Positions 26,680 to 36,766 of a stretch of 64,000 bases of DNA are shown here, in pieces. The translations under genes were made by a program, and so were the position numbers. The notes beneath the pieces are model-generated. The model worked only from the letters and a program-made list of their open reading frames with translations, did no database searches and was not told where the DNA came from. The stretch's first letter is position 1, and each line of letters opens with the position of its first letter. The DNA comes from Devosia ginsengisoli (GTDB lineage: Bacteria > Pseudomonadota > Alphaproteobacteria > Rhizobiales > Devosiaceae): contig NZ_JANQAJ010000009.1 in NCBI RefSeq assembly GCF_024707105.1, positions 62,001 through 126,000 of the forward strand, read 5' to 3'.

Positions 26680-27171
26680 TCATGCCGCCTTCAGGTTCAC
26701 ATTGGCCATGGCCACCTGGCTCAGTTTCTTGTCGGTCGCCACTTCCTCCTGCAGCGTCGCATCGAGCAGCGTAACGGCCTCGGTGAGCCCCAGTTGCTGT
26801 GCCCAGGTCTTGAGCGTGCCGTAGCGGGCGATTTCGTAATGCTCCACGGCCTGCGCCGCCGAAACCAGCCCGGCATCGAGCGCCGCCGTGCCCTTGAACT
26901 CGTCCATGATGGACTTGCCTTCCTCGATAATGCCGAGAATGGCGTCGCAGGTCTTGCCGCGGGCCGGCTTGTCCAGCAGTTCGAAAATCTGCTCCAGCCG
27001 CTCGACATGGCCCTCGGTCTCTTCGAGATGCTTTTCGAACCCGGCCTTGAGCTCAGCCGAACTGGCCGCCTTGGCCATTTTGGGCAGGGTCTTCACGATC
27101 TGGCGTTCGGCGTAATAGATGTCCTTGAGCGTATCGAGGAACAGGTCGTTGAGCGTTTTTTCGGTAGCCAT
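26680..27171 (-). CDS. DUF892/YciF-type ferritin-like protein
   Basis: This 163-residue all-helical protein has two long helical pairs containing the spaced Glu and His residues of the ferritin-like fold (LKDIYYAERQIVKTLPKMA, FEKHLEETEGHVERLEQIF, AAQAVEHYEIARYGTL, TLQEEVATDKKL). YciE/YciF proteins bind a di-iron centre and are induced in general stress responses. The start follows a GGAGATG region. It precedes the DUF2934 gene on the same strand. A role in stress or envelope protection is a family-level inference only. Confidence 0.87.
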   Translation of the reverse strand: MATEKTLNDLFLDTLKDIYYAERQIVKTLPKMAKAASSAELKAGFEKHLEETEGHVERLEQIFELLDKPARGKTCDAILGIIEEGKSIMDEFKGTAALDAGLVSAAQAVEHYEIARYGTLKTWAQQLGLTEAVTLLDATLQEEVATDKKLSQVAMANVNLKAA

Positions 27172-27303
27172 GTGTCATCTCCAAAATGGTTTGACGCTGC
27201 TGCCGCAACTCTCCGTCTTGCCCACGGGTTCCGCCCCCGGCATGGTGTTTCCGTTCACTTCCGGGGCAATACCCTGACGGGCTTATTCTAGGCCGCTCAA
27301 AAC

Positions 27304-27942
27304 CTAGCGCGCGGCCCACACCAATCCGCGCCGCAGGATCTCCCGCACAGGCCCCACCAGCTCGTCGGCCGTATGGCCCAGCGACGAATAGAATACCCGC
27401 CCCTGGTCATGCATGGTCGTGAAGACAACCGGCATAACCACATCCTTGCGCCAGGGGTGGAACTCCCCTGAAAAGGTCGTCGTCGCCAGCACTTCGACCG
27501 CCGGGTCGTAATTGAGATAATACTGCTCGCTCGTGTGCTCGAAGCTGCCGATACCGGCCGTGATGGGGTGGTCGCCCCGCGTCACATCCACCCTGTAGGT
27601 GATGATATTGCCCGGATGCTGCACCCAGTAGCAACTGGCCGCATAGCGGAACGGCACCGAACTGCGGAAGCTGGTCGCCAGCCCCATATGGAACCCTGCC
27701 AGCCCGGTCCCCGCGCGAATGGCCGCGACGAGGTTGGCCATCTTTTCGGGCGCCAGCACGCCATCGGTGATAACGGGTACGACGAGATCCATGCTGCCGA
27801 CATCCTCGGCCCCCAGCGCCTCGTAGTCCGGCGTCACCGTGACGGCAAAGCCCTCGGCCTCCAGCAGTTCGCGCACGACATTGGCGCTCCGCTCCGGCGT
27901 ATGCAGCTCCATCCCGCCCCAGACCACGAGGGCTTTCTTCAT
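27304..27942 (-). CDS. ThuA-like protein (class I glutamine amidotransferase fold)
   Basis: This 212-residue protein is of the ThuA family, named from trehalose utilisation in rhizobia. It has an N-terminal strand and loop (KALVVWGGMELHTPERS), DLVVPVITDG, GFHMG at the position of the amidotransferase nucleophile elbow (without Cys), and the family-typical RVFYSSLGHTADEL near the C-terminus. Residues HPITAGI and EQYYLNYDP are also usual. Its ATG overlaps the stop of the acyltransferase gene (ATGA), making it the last gene of the sugar-importer operon. ThuA-fold proteins often sit in carbohydrate clusters; a role in handling keto or deoxy sugars is plausible, but the reaction is unknown. Confidence 0.85.
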   Translation of the reverse strand: MKKALVVWGGMELHTPERSANVVRELLEAEGFAVTVTPDYEALGAEDVGSMDLVVPVITDGVLAPEKMANLVAAIRAGTGLAGFHMGLATSFRSSVPFRYAASCYWVQHPGNIITYRVDVTRGDHPITAGIGSFEHTSEQYYLNYDPAVEVLATTTFSGEFHPWRKDVVMPVVFTTMHDQGRVFYSSLGHTADELVGPVREILRRGLVWAAR

Positions 27943-29583
27943 AATCCCAATCCTACTGCCTGCGTTCGATGCACACCCTTGGGCACGAAGACGAATTCAC
28001 CCGCAATTCCCAGCAGCTCGGCCGCCAGGTGCACCACGCTCAGCCACATCTCGGTGCCCTGCAAGCTCGTTTCCTGGCCGTCGGCAAAGGCAAAGCCCGC
28101 ACCCGCCACCCAGCGCTCTCCGGCCCGGCCGATCACGGCACGCGCAATCGCCTCGGCCTCGGCCCGGCGATGATCGGTCTGCTTGAGGCACAGCAGCAAT
28201 GGATGCACGGTATCGAGCAGGTTGCAGGCCGTATAGGTCCGTCCCGAAAACCCGCCATGATTGCGATAGTTGAGCAGCACCGAGTCGATTGCCCGCTCCG
28301 CATTGGGCACCGGCAGCCCCGAACTGCGCATAGGTACCCCGCGTCAGCCGGTAGAAGCCGTTGACCGGCTGCAACAGACCCTCGGCCGGTGTCGGCGAAC
28401 CCCACAGCCCCGTCACGCGGTCCTGCTTCAGCGCCAGCCAGCCGAACAGGGTCTCGCGCGCCCGCCCCGTCTCGAAATAGCGCGCATTGAAATAGAGCGC
28501 CGTGCCGATGGCGTCCACGGCCGCCCCCGCGCCCCAGGCCCGCTCGCGCCAGGACAGGCTATCGAGCCAGTCGCACAGCGCCCTCGCCCCCAGCTCCACC
28601 GCCGAAACCCTGTGCGGCGTCTGCCCGCCCAGCACCTCGATGGCATAACCCACCGACAGCACATTATAGAGCGCCAGCCCATTGTCCCGCTGGGCCTGCC
28701 CGGCAGCAGGCGGCTGATGCGGATCGGGGAACAGGCCGGTGACCGGGTCCTGCAAGGCCTGCAATTGCTCGAGCGTCACCGCCACATCCAGCCCCTCGGG
28801 CAATGCGCCGAACCCCGCCGCGATCTCGATCGCGTCGTTCAGGTGCCGCGCACTGCGTCGCACGGTCCCATCCGCCTCGCGCGATACATACTCTCCGTCC
28901 TCGCGGAATCGCGCCAGGATTTCCGGCCATTGCGCCGCCGCCGCTTCTCCCAGCCGCATCAGCGCCCCGGCAGTATCGCGCCGGCTCGATTGCCCGCGAT
29001 AGCGCACCACTTTCGCCGGCACGCCACCGACGATGGCCAGATCAGGCACATCCTTGCTCACCACCGCCCCGGCCGCGATCACCGCGCCCTTGCCGACATT
29101 GACCCCATCGAGCACGACCGCATTGGCCCCGATCCACACATCATCGCCAATAGTGATGCCCAGGCTTTCATGCTTCTGCATATGAATAGGCACGCTGGGA
29201 TCGTCGAACCCGTGATTGAACCCCACGATGGACACATGGCTGGCAATCCGCACGCCGTCGCCGCAGCGCACCTTGCCCGAAATCATCGCGTAGCGATTGA
29301 CCGTACAATGCGCGCCGAACTCTACGTCACCGCGCACCAGCGCGTCGCCGGCGATCCAGCTATCCGCCCCCAGCACCAGATGGGTGGTGAAGATCGCCGC
29401 CTCAGCCGCCACATAGGCCGTGGGGTGAAACGTCGCCCCCGCCACGGCGGTCCAGCGCGCCAGCCGCGCCCGATGCGCCGGCGAGTCGATATCCGCGGGC
29501 GTGCGATCCCAGGTCAGGAATTGCAGACGCGCTTCATGCTCGGGATCGAACTGGTCGGATGGCTTGGTGGATAACGACGTCAT
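27939..29583 (-). CDS. Hexapeptide-repeat acyltransferase fused to a helical toroid-like domain (frameshifted)
   Basis: The N-terminal part (about residues 60-215) is a left-handed beta-helix O-acyltransferase of the maltose/galactoside acetyltransferase type ([43 protein letters not shown]). The remaining 330 residues form a helical domain with aromatic repeats resembling an alpha/alpha toroid ([55 protein letters not shown]). The frame breaks at a CCCC run at 28317-28320; removing one base joins both halves into 547 residues. The start is ATG 29583; a longer frame reaching 29889 overlaps the neighbouring gene and is spurious. It overlaps the ThuA-like gene. It probably modifies, or binds and modifies, an imported sugar. 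Confidence 0.75.
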
Positions 29584-29597
29584 GCAATCCTCACCGG

Positions 29598-30605
29598 TCA
29601 AGCCAACCGCTCCAGCAGCGCCGGCTCGATCTCGAATTCCATCTTCACACCCGCCACGAAACGCTCGATTTCCTCGATCGCCATCTGCCCAAGCCGCAGC
29701 CTTTCGGTGCCTACCGCCCCTGCCACATGCGGGGTCAGGAACACATTGGGCAGGTCGTAGAGCGGCGAGCCGCGTTCGGGTATTTCGGGGTCGGTCACGT
29801 CGATCACGGCATGAATGCGCCCCGATTGCAGCTCGGCGATCAGCGCCGCCTCGTCGATCAGCGCGCCGCGCGCCGTATTGATGAAGCACGCACCATCCTT
29901 CAGCAGGCGAAGCTGGCTCGCGCCGATCATCGCACGGGTGGATGGCAGCGACGGCGCATGGATCGACACCACGTCCGAGCGCGCCATCAACGTATCGAGG
30001 TCCACCAGTTCCGCCCCATCGAGCACCGGGTCGCCGGCCTTCACGAACGGGTCGCTCACCAGCACGGTAAAGTCGAAGTCCATGAGCATCCGCGCCACCT
30101 TGCGCCCGATGCGCGAGGCGCCCACCAGCCCCACCGTGCGGTGATAATTGCCGATCGGCTCGTCCATCAGCGCATAGCTCGATCGCCGCCCCGGATCGGC
30201 CCGGTAGCGATCGCGCAATTCGAAGACGCGCTTGTTGGCGAAGATGATCGAGGCCAGCGTGAACTCGGCCACCGGCACCGCATTGGCATCGGCCGCATGC
30301 GTCACCCTGATGCCCGCATCATAGACCGCCGGGTCCAGCGTGAATTTCACCGTCCCCGCCGCATGGGCGATGAGCCTGAGCCGCGGCGCAGCCTTGACCA
30401 CTTCCGCCGTCACCATGGGGCAGCCCCAGCCGGTGACGAGAATGTCGATCTCCTCAAGCACTGCCCGCGCCGCGGCACTGGAAAATTCCTCCAGCGGCAC
30501 GGCGCGCACGATGTCACAGGTTCGCGCCAGCCGCGCCAGCGCCTCCTCGTCAAACACATGCCTGGTCTTGTCCGCCGCCATGGCGAAGGCGAGTTTGGGC
30601 ACCAT
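29598..30605 (-). CDS. D-2-hydroxyacid dehydrogenase (phosphoglycerate dehydrogenase-like)
   Basis: This 335-residue NAD-dependent dehydrogenase has the C-terminal nucleotide-binding signature [47 protein letters not shown] with the substrate Arg region, and the catalytic His in [17 protein letters not shown]. The start is the ATG at 30605, overlapping the DUF2264 stop (ATGA). The preceding TTG is less likely. In this operon a hydroxyacid dehydrogenase would act on a sugar-derived 2-keto or 2-hydroxy acid, for example a uronate breakdown product. Phosphoglycerate or glyoxylate/hydroxypyruvate reductase activity are alternatives from family membership. Confidence 0.88.
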   Translation of the reverse strand: MVPKLAFAMAADKTRHVFDEEALARLARTCDIVRAVPLEEFSSAAARAVLEEIDILVTGWGCPMVTAEVVKAAPRLRLIAHAAGTVKFTLDPAVYDAGIRVTHAADANAVPVAEFTLASIIFANKRVFELRDRYRADPGRRSSYALMDEPIGNYHRTVGLVGASRIGRKVARMLMDFDFTVLVSDPFVKAGDPVLDGAELVDLDTLMARSDVVSIHAPSLPSTRAMIGASQLRLLKDGACFINTARGALIDEAALIAELQSGRIHAVIDVTDPEIPERGSPLYDLPNVFLTPHVAGAVGTERLRLGQMAIEEIERFVAGVKMEFEIEPALLERLA

Positions 30606-32458
30606 CAAAACCGCTCCGGCACCAGGATGGCGCTGACATCAACGCCCTCGCGGGCAAACATGGCTTCGAGGGGCTCCATATCCGGCGCATGCGGCACCTG
30701 CCCCAAAGCCGCTTCGGCCTCCGCCCCTGCGGGTAGTGCCATCGCCGCCGTTACCAGCAGGGTGGTTCCGGCCGGAATATCGCCGCGCAGTTGCGGCACG
30801 ATGGTCTTGGACACGATGAGGTTGGTATTAGGATAAGCCCGATGCGCCCGCCCTTCGCGCTTGCCCACGAGATCGACAATGGCACTCACATCATCAGCGC
30901 TCTTGGCCACGGCGCGGCCGACCTCGTCGATATAGGTGTCTGCATTGAGATCGGCGCGTGCAATGGCAAACCCACCCTCGGTGGCATGCAGCGCCCGCGG
31001 CGTCGTGATGCGATGCACGCGGATATGCCAGAGATTGGCCGGGATCAGCCAGGTCTCGACAACAACATCGCTCCACGGCTTCCACCGCGCGAACAGCGTA
31101 TTCTCGGCGATCTGCGCGACCTCGTTGCTCTCGCGCACCCGGTAATGCCGCCCGTCATCGGACAAGGCCAAGGCTCCGTCGAACGCCCCCTGGCCATAGG
31201 CGCGCTCGTCCACCTCGACCGAAAAGCCATAGCGGCTGGCATAGGCGAATTTGGCATATTTCTCGGTGCCTGCCCGCATCTGCCAGTTCTGCTGCCCGCT
31301 CGACAAAGCCACCACATTGCCCGGCGTATGCATCATCACCATGCCGGGATGTTTCAGCGGCACCGGCTTCTTGCTCACTACCGCCGGCGTTTCCTCGGCC
31401 GTCCAGAACGGGTGATCGGCCGGCAGCGCCAGCGGCAGGAAAGCCTTGAGCGCCCAGTAGGGCGAGCCCGCCGAATTGTAGCTCTCGGACATGAACAGGT
31501 TCGGATAGCCGTAACCGATGGAGAGAACGCCATCGCGATTGGCGATCGGTTTATCCGCCCACCAGCGCAGGTGGCGCAGGAACTGCCCCTTGATCTCGCC
31601 CCAGGGCAGGGCTTCGAGATCGGCAAAGGCCAGCGCGCCCCAGATGCCGCCGCAGGCAAAGCGATAGGTCAGGCTCCGCCCAAAGGCGAGCACCCCGCCA
31701 TCCGCGTCGAACCAATGGCGGATATCTTTGGCGAACAGCGTTGCCCGTTCTTTATAAGCCGCCACCCGCTTCTCGTCGCCCTTGGCCAGCTGGGCATAGA
31801 TCAGCCCGTAAAAGTGCATGGCGAAGGGAATGTAGTGGTCGATGCGCCGCACATTGCCGTCGCGATACCAGCCATCGCCCAGGTAAAAGCCGTCGAGTTC
31901 TTCGAGATACTTTTCCGTCAGCGAGCGGTCGAAATCGACGCTGCATTCCTCCAGACCGAGGTCGACCAGGATGCGGAAGAATTTCCAGTTATTGTCGGCA
32001 TAGTCGAACTGCCGCGCATGCTTGAGATAGGCGGCGAGATTGTCCTTGGCCTTCTGCTCCAGCGGCTCCCACACCAGATGCGGCAGCAGCCGCATGGTGA
32101 AGCCGATGGCTGCCAGTTCCACCATGCGCTGGTCGGTGGCATTGACCTGCCCCCAATATTCGGGATGCTCCGGGTCGGTGCCATTGGCCAGCCCGCGCCG
32201 ATAGAGTTCCCAATGGTCGAATTTTCCACCGCCCGCCGCCAGCGGCGTCAGCCCCCAGAGCGGCCTTGCGAAGCCTTCGAGGTCTGCCGCCGCCCGGTCG
32301 AAATGCGCGCCTGCCCCGTCGAGCCGCACGCGCGCCGCGCCTTCCGAGAAATAGGGCAGCAGCGGATTGAACAGGTCACCCAGCGCCCGCTCCACATCGG
32401 CGCGAGTCTTGAGCGGATTGCCATGTAGCGGGTTGGCGCTCACCGGATCATAGGTCAT
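30605..32458 (-). CDS. DUF2264 protein, probable (alpha/alpha)6 carbohydrate enzyme
   Basis: About 617 residues. The N-terminal 370 residues contain regular helical repeats with many aromatics (RPLWGLTPLAAGG, DNNWKFFRILVDLGL, GDGWYRDGNVRRIDHYIPFAMHFYG, split here by position about 165-225). The rest is beta-rich. DUF2264 proteins recur in plant-polysaccharide loci. I recall that CAZy family GH154 (beta-glucuronidase) draws on this family, but cannot check it. I prefer the ATG at 32458, one base after the oppF-like stop; a longer frame from 32491 overlaps that gene. The downstream hydroxyacid dehydrogenase overlaps its stop. No signal peptide is seen, so it acts on imported oligosaccharides in the cytoplasm. 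Confidence 0.82.
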   Translation of the reverse strand: MTYDPVSANPLHGNPLKTRADVERALGDLFNPLLPYFSEGAARVRLDGAGAHFDRAAADLEGFARPLWGLTPLAAGGGKFDHWELYRRGLANGTDPEHPEYWGQVNATDQRMVELAAIGFTMRLLPHLVWEPLEQKAKDNLAAYLKHARQFDYADNNWKFFRILVDLGLEECSVDFDRSLTEKYLEELDGFYLGDGWYRDGNVRRIDHYIPFAMHFYGLIYAQLAKGDEKRVAAYKERATLFAKDIRHWFDADGGVLAFGRSLTYRFACGGIWGALAFADLEALPWGEIKGQFLRHLRWWADKPIANRDGVLSIGYGYPNLFMSESYNSAGSPYWALKAFLPLALPADHPFWTAEETPAVVSKKPVPLKHPGMVMMHTPGNVVALSSGQQNWQMRAGTEKYAKFAYASRYGFSVEVDERAYGQGAFDGALALSDDGRHYRVRESNEVAQIAENTLFARWKPWSDVVVETWLIPANLWHIRVHRITTPRALHATEGGFAIARADLNADTYIDEVGRAVAKSADDVSAIVDLVGKREGRAHRAYPNTNLIVSKTIVPQLRGDIPAGTTLLVTAAMALPAGAEAEAALGQVPHAPDMEPLEAMFAREGVDVSAILVPERF

Positions 32459-32459
32459 T

Positions 32460-33494
32460 TCAGGCAAAAACCTCGTTCGGCGCGTCTTCATAGGCGCCCT
32501 TCAAATTGAGTTTTTCGGCAAAGTGGCAGGCCGCTTCCTGCGCTGTCCCCTCGATGGGGCGCAGCACCGGCTTGTCGGTGCGGCAACGGTCTTCGGCATA
32601 TTTGCAGCGGGTGTGGAACGGGCAGCCCACCGGGCGATTGCCCAGATAGGGAATTTCCCCGCGCACTTCCTTCTTCCGCCCCTTGCGCCGCGTCGGGTCG
32701 GCAATGGGCAGCGCTTCCAGCAGCAATTCGGTATAGGGATGGCGCGGCCGCTCGAACAGCATCTCGGTGGGCGCATTCTCCACCATATGGCCGAGATACA
32801 TTACCACTACCCGGTCGGCGATGTAGTTCACCACGCCCAGGTCATGGCTGATGAAGATGTAAGTCAGCCCGAATTCGGCCTTGAGGTCTTCGAGCAGGTT
32901 CAGCACCTGCGCCTGGATGGAAACGTCCAGCGCCGAGACCGCCTCGTCGGCGATCACCAGCTTGGGGTCGAGCACCAGCGCCCGCGCAATGCCGATGCGC
33001 TGTCGCTGTCCGCCCGAAAAGGCATGCGGATAGCGGCCCACCGCCTCGGCTGGAATGCCGACCTTTTCCAGCGTCGTCAGCACGCGCTCTTCCAGTTCCT
33101 TGCCCTTGCAGATCTTGTGGATGCGCAAGGGCTCGGCCACGATGTCGAAAACCCGCATATTGGGATTGAGCGAGCTCATCGGGTCCTGGAAGATCATGCG
33201 GATATCCTGCCGCCACGGCTTGATCTCCCGCTTGCTGAGCGCGGTCAGTTCCACATCACCACCGGACTTGGGGTGATAGACCACCCTGCCCTCGCTCACC
33301 GGCTGCGCCTTGATGATGCAGCGGCCCAACGTGGTCTTGCCGCAGCCGCTCTCGCCCACAATGGCCAGCGTTTCGCCGGCTTCCACCGTCAGGTTGATAT
33401 CGGTCAGCGCATCCAGCCGCCGTTCCGGCCCGAACCAGCCGCCGGAGAGCGTGAAATGCTTGGAGAGATGCTCGACAGTCAGCAGCGTGCTCAT
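32460..33494 (-). CDS. Oligopeptide/oligosaccharide ABC importer ATPase, OppF-like
   Basis: This 344-residue ATPase has Walker [10 protein letters not shown], signature [15 protein letters not shown], Walker [14 protein letters not shown] (the usual Pro after Glu is Ala here) and a C-terminal oligopeptide-transporter extension with the Cys-rich [16 protein letters not shown] motif. That extension binds an iron-sulfur cluster in some family members. It partners with the OppD-like ATPase, whose stop overlaps its start (33491-33494). Although the family is named for peptides, members in carbohydrate loci import oligosaccharides, which the neighbouring enzymes suggest here. Confidence 0.9.
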   Translation of the reverse strand: MSTLLTVEHLSKHFTLSGGWFGPERRLDALTDINLTVEAGETLAIVGESGCGKTTLGRCIIKAQPVSEGRVVYHPKSGGDVELTALSKREIKPWRQDIRMIFQDPMSSLNPNMRVFDIVAEPLRIHKICKGKELEERVLTTLEKVGIPAEAVGRYPHAFSGGQRQRIGIARALVLDPKLVIADEAVSALDVSIQAQVLNLLEDLKAEFGLTYIFISHDLGVVNYIADRVVVMYLGHMVENAPTEMLFERPRHPYTELLLEALPIADPTRRKGRKKEVRGEIPYLGNRPVGCPFHTRCKYAEDRCRTDKPVLRPIEGTAQEAACHFAEKLNLKGAYEDAPNEVFA

Positions 33495-34512
33495 GCCACC
33501 GCCTCCGCGGCCTGACGGGTCAACAGGTGGCAGCGCGCATGGTGACCATTGCCCACCGCGGTCCGCTCCGGCCGCACCGTGGCGCAGGGCTCGAAAGCAT
33601 AGGGGCAGCGGCTGGTAAAGGCGCAGCCTTCCGGCCGATCCTTGGGCGCTGGCACCGTGCCCTTGATGGGCGAAAGCCGCACCCGGTCGGCCTTGCGCGC
33701 CATCTTGGGAATGGAGGCCATCAGCGCCTGCGTATAGGGGTGGCTGGGTCGGGCGAACACGTCGTGCACATTGCCCTGCTCCACCACATCACCCAGATAC
33801 ATCACCGCCACTTCGTCGGCGATCTCAGCCACCACGCCGAGATCATGGGTGATGAACAGCATGGCCATGCCGAAATCGGCCTGCAACTGCCGCAGCAGGT
33901 CCAGAATCTGCGCCTGGGTCGTCACATCAAGCGCGGTGGTCGGCTCATCCGCGATCAGCAGCCTGGGTGTGCAGGCCAGCGCCATGGCGATCATGGCGCG
34001 CTGCCGCAATCCCCCGATAGCTGGAACGGATAGGCATCTGCCCGCTCCCGCGCGCCGGGAATTCCCACCTGGTCGAGCAAGGCCACCGTGCGCTCGCGCG
34101 CCTGCTTGGACTTCAACCCCTCATGGATGATGACCATCTCGTCGATCTGGTCGCCGACCGTATGCACCGGCGACAGCGAGCTCATCGGCTCCTGGAAGAT
34201 CATCGAGATCTGGTTGCCCCTGATGGCCCGGAGCGGCAGGCTGTCCGGCTTGAGCTTGACGATATCGGTCGCCGCCTCGCCCTCGGGCTCGAACAGGATC
34301 GAACCGCGGCGGATTTCGGCATTCTTGTCGAGCAGCCGCAGCACGGCCCTTGCGGTAACCGACTTGCCGCAGCCGCTCTCCCCCACCAGCGCCAGCGTCT
34401 TGCCAGGGGTCAGCGTGAGGTCCACCTGCCGCACCGCCTCGATATCGGCCTCGTCGGGCGACGAGAAGGTGATGGACATGTCGGAAATGGTGAGGATGGG
34501 TTTATCGGCCAT
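33491..34512 (-). CDS. Oligopeptide/oligosaccharide ABC importer ATPase, OppD-like (frameshifted)
   Basis: The N-terminal half has Walker A GESGCGKS and the Q-loop [16 protein letters not shown]. The C-terminal half has [11 protein letters not shown] from the ABC signature, Walker [13 protein letters not shown] and the C-terminal Cys motif ([15 protein letters not shown]). The two halves are in different frames. The break falls in the signature at a CCCCC run (34011-34015); one added base restores LSGG followed by LRQR and a 340-residue protein of normal size. The start is ATG 34512 (MADKPIL), overlapping the end of the permease gene. I regard the frameshift as a probable sequence error because all flanking genes are intact in operon order. 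Confidence 0.85.
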
Positions 34513-35647
34513 GGGGATCAGCGGCGTCACGAAGGCCGTCTCCAAAGAAGTTCATGCTCAAGATGATCACCACCACGCAGATGCCCGGGGTCAGCAGCCA
34601 TGGCGCGCTGGCCAGTGTGCGAATATTCTGGGCGTCCTGCAGCAGCGTGCCCCAACTGACGATCGGCGCCTGCAGGCCGAGGCCGAGGAAGCTCAAGGCC
34701 GTCTCCGCCAGGATCATGCCGGGAATGGCGAGGGTCGCCGCGGCGATGATGTGGCTCATGAAGCTGGGCACCATGTGCCGCGTGATGATGCGCCAGTCGC
34801 TGGCGCCGTCGAGCTGTGCCGCCGTCACGAAATCCTCGGTTCTGAGGCTTAGGAAGCGCCCGCGCACCACGCGCGCCAGCTCGGTCCAGCCGATCAGGCT
34901 CAGGATGATGGTGATGGCGAAATAGGTCTGCAGCGCGCTCCAGTCCTTGGGCAAGGCCGCCGCCAGCCCCAGCCAGAGCGGAATGGTCGGCATGGAGCGG
35001 ATGAACTCGACCACGCGCATCACCGCGCTATCGAACCAGCCACCATAATAGCCGGCAAAACCGCCGATAATGATGCCGAAGAACAGGCTCAGCGTCACGC
35101 CGGCAAGGCCGATGGACAGCGAAATCCGTGTGCCGTGGATCAACCGGCTCAAGAGATCCCGCCCCAGCCGGTCGGCACCCAGCACGAAGAACGGCGCCCG
35201 CGCTTCGGTCACCCCGATGAACTTGACCGACATGGGGATCACCCCAGCCAGCCGATACGGGTCGCTCGGCACGAAGAACTGCACCGGGATCTCGACCTCG
35301 GGATCGAGCACGAATGTCCGCCGCATCGCCTTTGGGTCGATTTCGGTGGCATAGCCGTTCACATGCGGAAAGAACTGCCAGGAACCATCCTCGTTGGTCG
35401 AGAAAAACTGGATGCCCTGCGGCGGCGCATAGGTGTAGCGCGCGCTATAGGCCGCCGGATCGGCCGGTGCCAGGAACTCGGCCAGCAAGGCCACCAGATA
35501 GAAGGCGATGACGATCCACAGGCTGACCAGCGCCAGCCGGTGCCGCTTGAAGCGCCGCCACATCAGCCCGAACTGGCTCTCGCGCTTGGCACGGATCACG
35601 GGAATATCGATGGCGGCTGAATTATCGGTCATTGTGTCCACGGCCAC
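34502..35647 (-). CDS. ABC importer permease, OppC/DppC-like
   Basis: This 381-residue permease has one N-terminal helix (about residues 36-58), a large periplasmic loop (about 60-165) and five further helices. The coupling loop carries TAAQLDGASDWRIITRHMVP near residues 275-295. The GTG at 35647 is chosen as start because GGAG lies seven bases upstream; an ATG five codons later is possible. It follows the other permease gene directly and overlaps the OppD-like ATPase gene by 11 bases. The long first loop is larger than in DppC and resembles permeases such as YejE. Confidence 0.88.
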   Translation of the reverse strand: MAVDTMTDNSAAIDIPVIRAKRESQFGLMWRRFKRHRLALVSLWIVIAFYLVALLAEFLAPADPAAYSARYTYAPPQGIQFFSTNEDGSWQFFPHVNGYATEIDPKAMRRTFVLDPEVEIPVQFFVPSDPYRLAGVIPMSVKFIGVTEARAPFFVLGADRLGRDLLSRLIHGTRISLSIGLAGVTLSLFFGIIIGGFAGYYGGWFDSAVMRVVEFIRSMPTIPLWLGLAAALPKDWSALQTYFAITIILSLIGWTELARVVRGRFLSLRTEDFVTAAQLDGASDWRIITRHMVPSFMSHIIAAATLAIPGMILAETALSFLGLGLQAPIVSWGTLLQDAQNIRTLASAPWLLTPGICVVVIILSMNFFGDGLRDAADPHGR

Positions 35648-36641
35648 TTACTTGCTCCCGTAGCGAATGCGCGGGTCGATCCACGCGAGGAGAAGGTCCG
35701 AGATCAGCGTGCCGATGACGGTCAGGATGCCCAGCAGCATGATGATGGCCCCGGCCAGATACATGTCCTGCGATGTCAGCGAACGCAGCAGCAGCGGTCC
35801 CGCGGTGGGCAGGTTCAGCACCACCGACACCAGCACCGAGCTCGACACCAGCGCCGGCAGCAGCCAGCCGATGGTGGAGATCAGTGGGTTGAGCGCCACC
35901 CGCACCGGGTATTTCATGATGGTGCGGAATTCGCTGAGGCCCTTGGCCCGCGCCGTCGTGACATAGGGCTTCTTGAGCTCGTCGAGCAGGTTGGCCCGCA
36001 GGATACGGATCAGCTCCGCCGTTCCCGCCATGGACAGCACCAGGATGGGCGCCCAGGCATGGCTCAGGAAGTCCCACACACGGGCGGGGCTCCAGCGCGC
36101 CGATCTCGTATTCGGGCGAGAAGAGCCCGCCCAGGGTTTCCCCGAACCACACGAAGCTCAGATACATCAGGATCAGCGCGAAGAAGAAATTGGGAATGGC
36201 CAGGCCGATAAAGCCGCCAATGGTGGCCAGGTAATCACCCAGCGAATATTTGCGCACCGCCGCATAGATACCGATGGGCAGGGCAACCAGCCACATGACG
36301 ATGACTGCGACGCCTTCGAGCAGGATGGAATTGCCCAGTCGTCCCCAGATCAGCGTCGTCACCGGCGCCTTCCATTCGAAGCTCTGCCCGAAATCGCCGC
36401 GCGTCACGATGCCGGTGATCCATTTCCAATACTGCACGATATAGGGCTCGCCGAACCCGTATTGCTGCCGCAAAGCCTCGATGGCGGCCGGGTCCACCCG
36501 GTCCCCATTGGCGGCCAGCGTGGCCATATATGTAGTCAGGTAATCGCCCGGCGGCAGCTGGATGATGGCAAAGGCCACGAAGCTTACCGCCCACATGGTC
36601 AGGACCATCGCAATCAGCCGGCCCGTAATGAAACGCAGCAT
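35648..36641 (-). CDS. ABC importer permease, OppB/DppB-like (frameshifted)
   Basis: The N-terminal part (residues 1-190) has MLRFITGRLIAMVLTMWAVS, a helix and the ILLEGVAVIVMWLVALPIGI region. The C-terminal part, in another frame, has the coupling loop RAKGLSEFRTIMKYPVRVAL and final helices ending DLLLAWIDPRIRYGSK, the family's usual tail. The break is near a GGGG run at 36086-36089. Removing one base joins them into about 330 residues, the usual OppB length. The gene lies between the binding-protein gene and the second permease gene. A base-calling error is the likeliest cause. Confidence 0.85.
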
Positions 36642-36693
36642 GGGCGTCTCCTGAAAACTGAAGTCAGTGCAGGGTGCTGGCCCCGCCTATCGG

Positions 36694-36711
36694 GTCCCCG
36701 AATTCGGGGAC
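36694..36711. repeat. Perfect palindrome between the binding-protein and permease genes
   Basis: GTCCCCGAATTCGGGGAC is an uninterrupted 18-base palindrome, located in the gap after the binding-protein gene. Together with the hairpin at 36723-36753 it probably folds in the operon mRNA. Confidence 0.6.
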
Positions 36712-36722
36712 ACCCAATTCAA

Positions 36723-36753
36723 CCCTCCGCGGCACGGGGAGCGCCGCGGAGGG
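36723..36753. promoter_or_regulatory. Strong intercistronic stem-loop after the substrate-binding-protein gene
   Basis: CCCTCCGCGGC and GCCGCGGAGGG form an 11-base GC-rich stem with a nine-base loop, without a T run. Stem-loops at this place in importer operons commonly protect the binding-protein mRNA and lower permease expression. That role is inferred. Confidence 0.6.
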
Positions 36754-36766
36754 CGGGAGGGATCCG

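Noticed and set aside
29583..29889. N-terminal extension of the acyltransferase frame
   Set aside because: The extra residues are antisense-like in composition and lie within the hydroxyacid dehydrogenase gene. The ATG at 29583 gives a normal family start.
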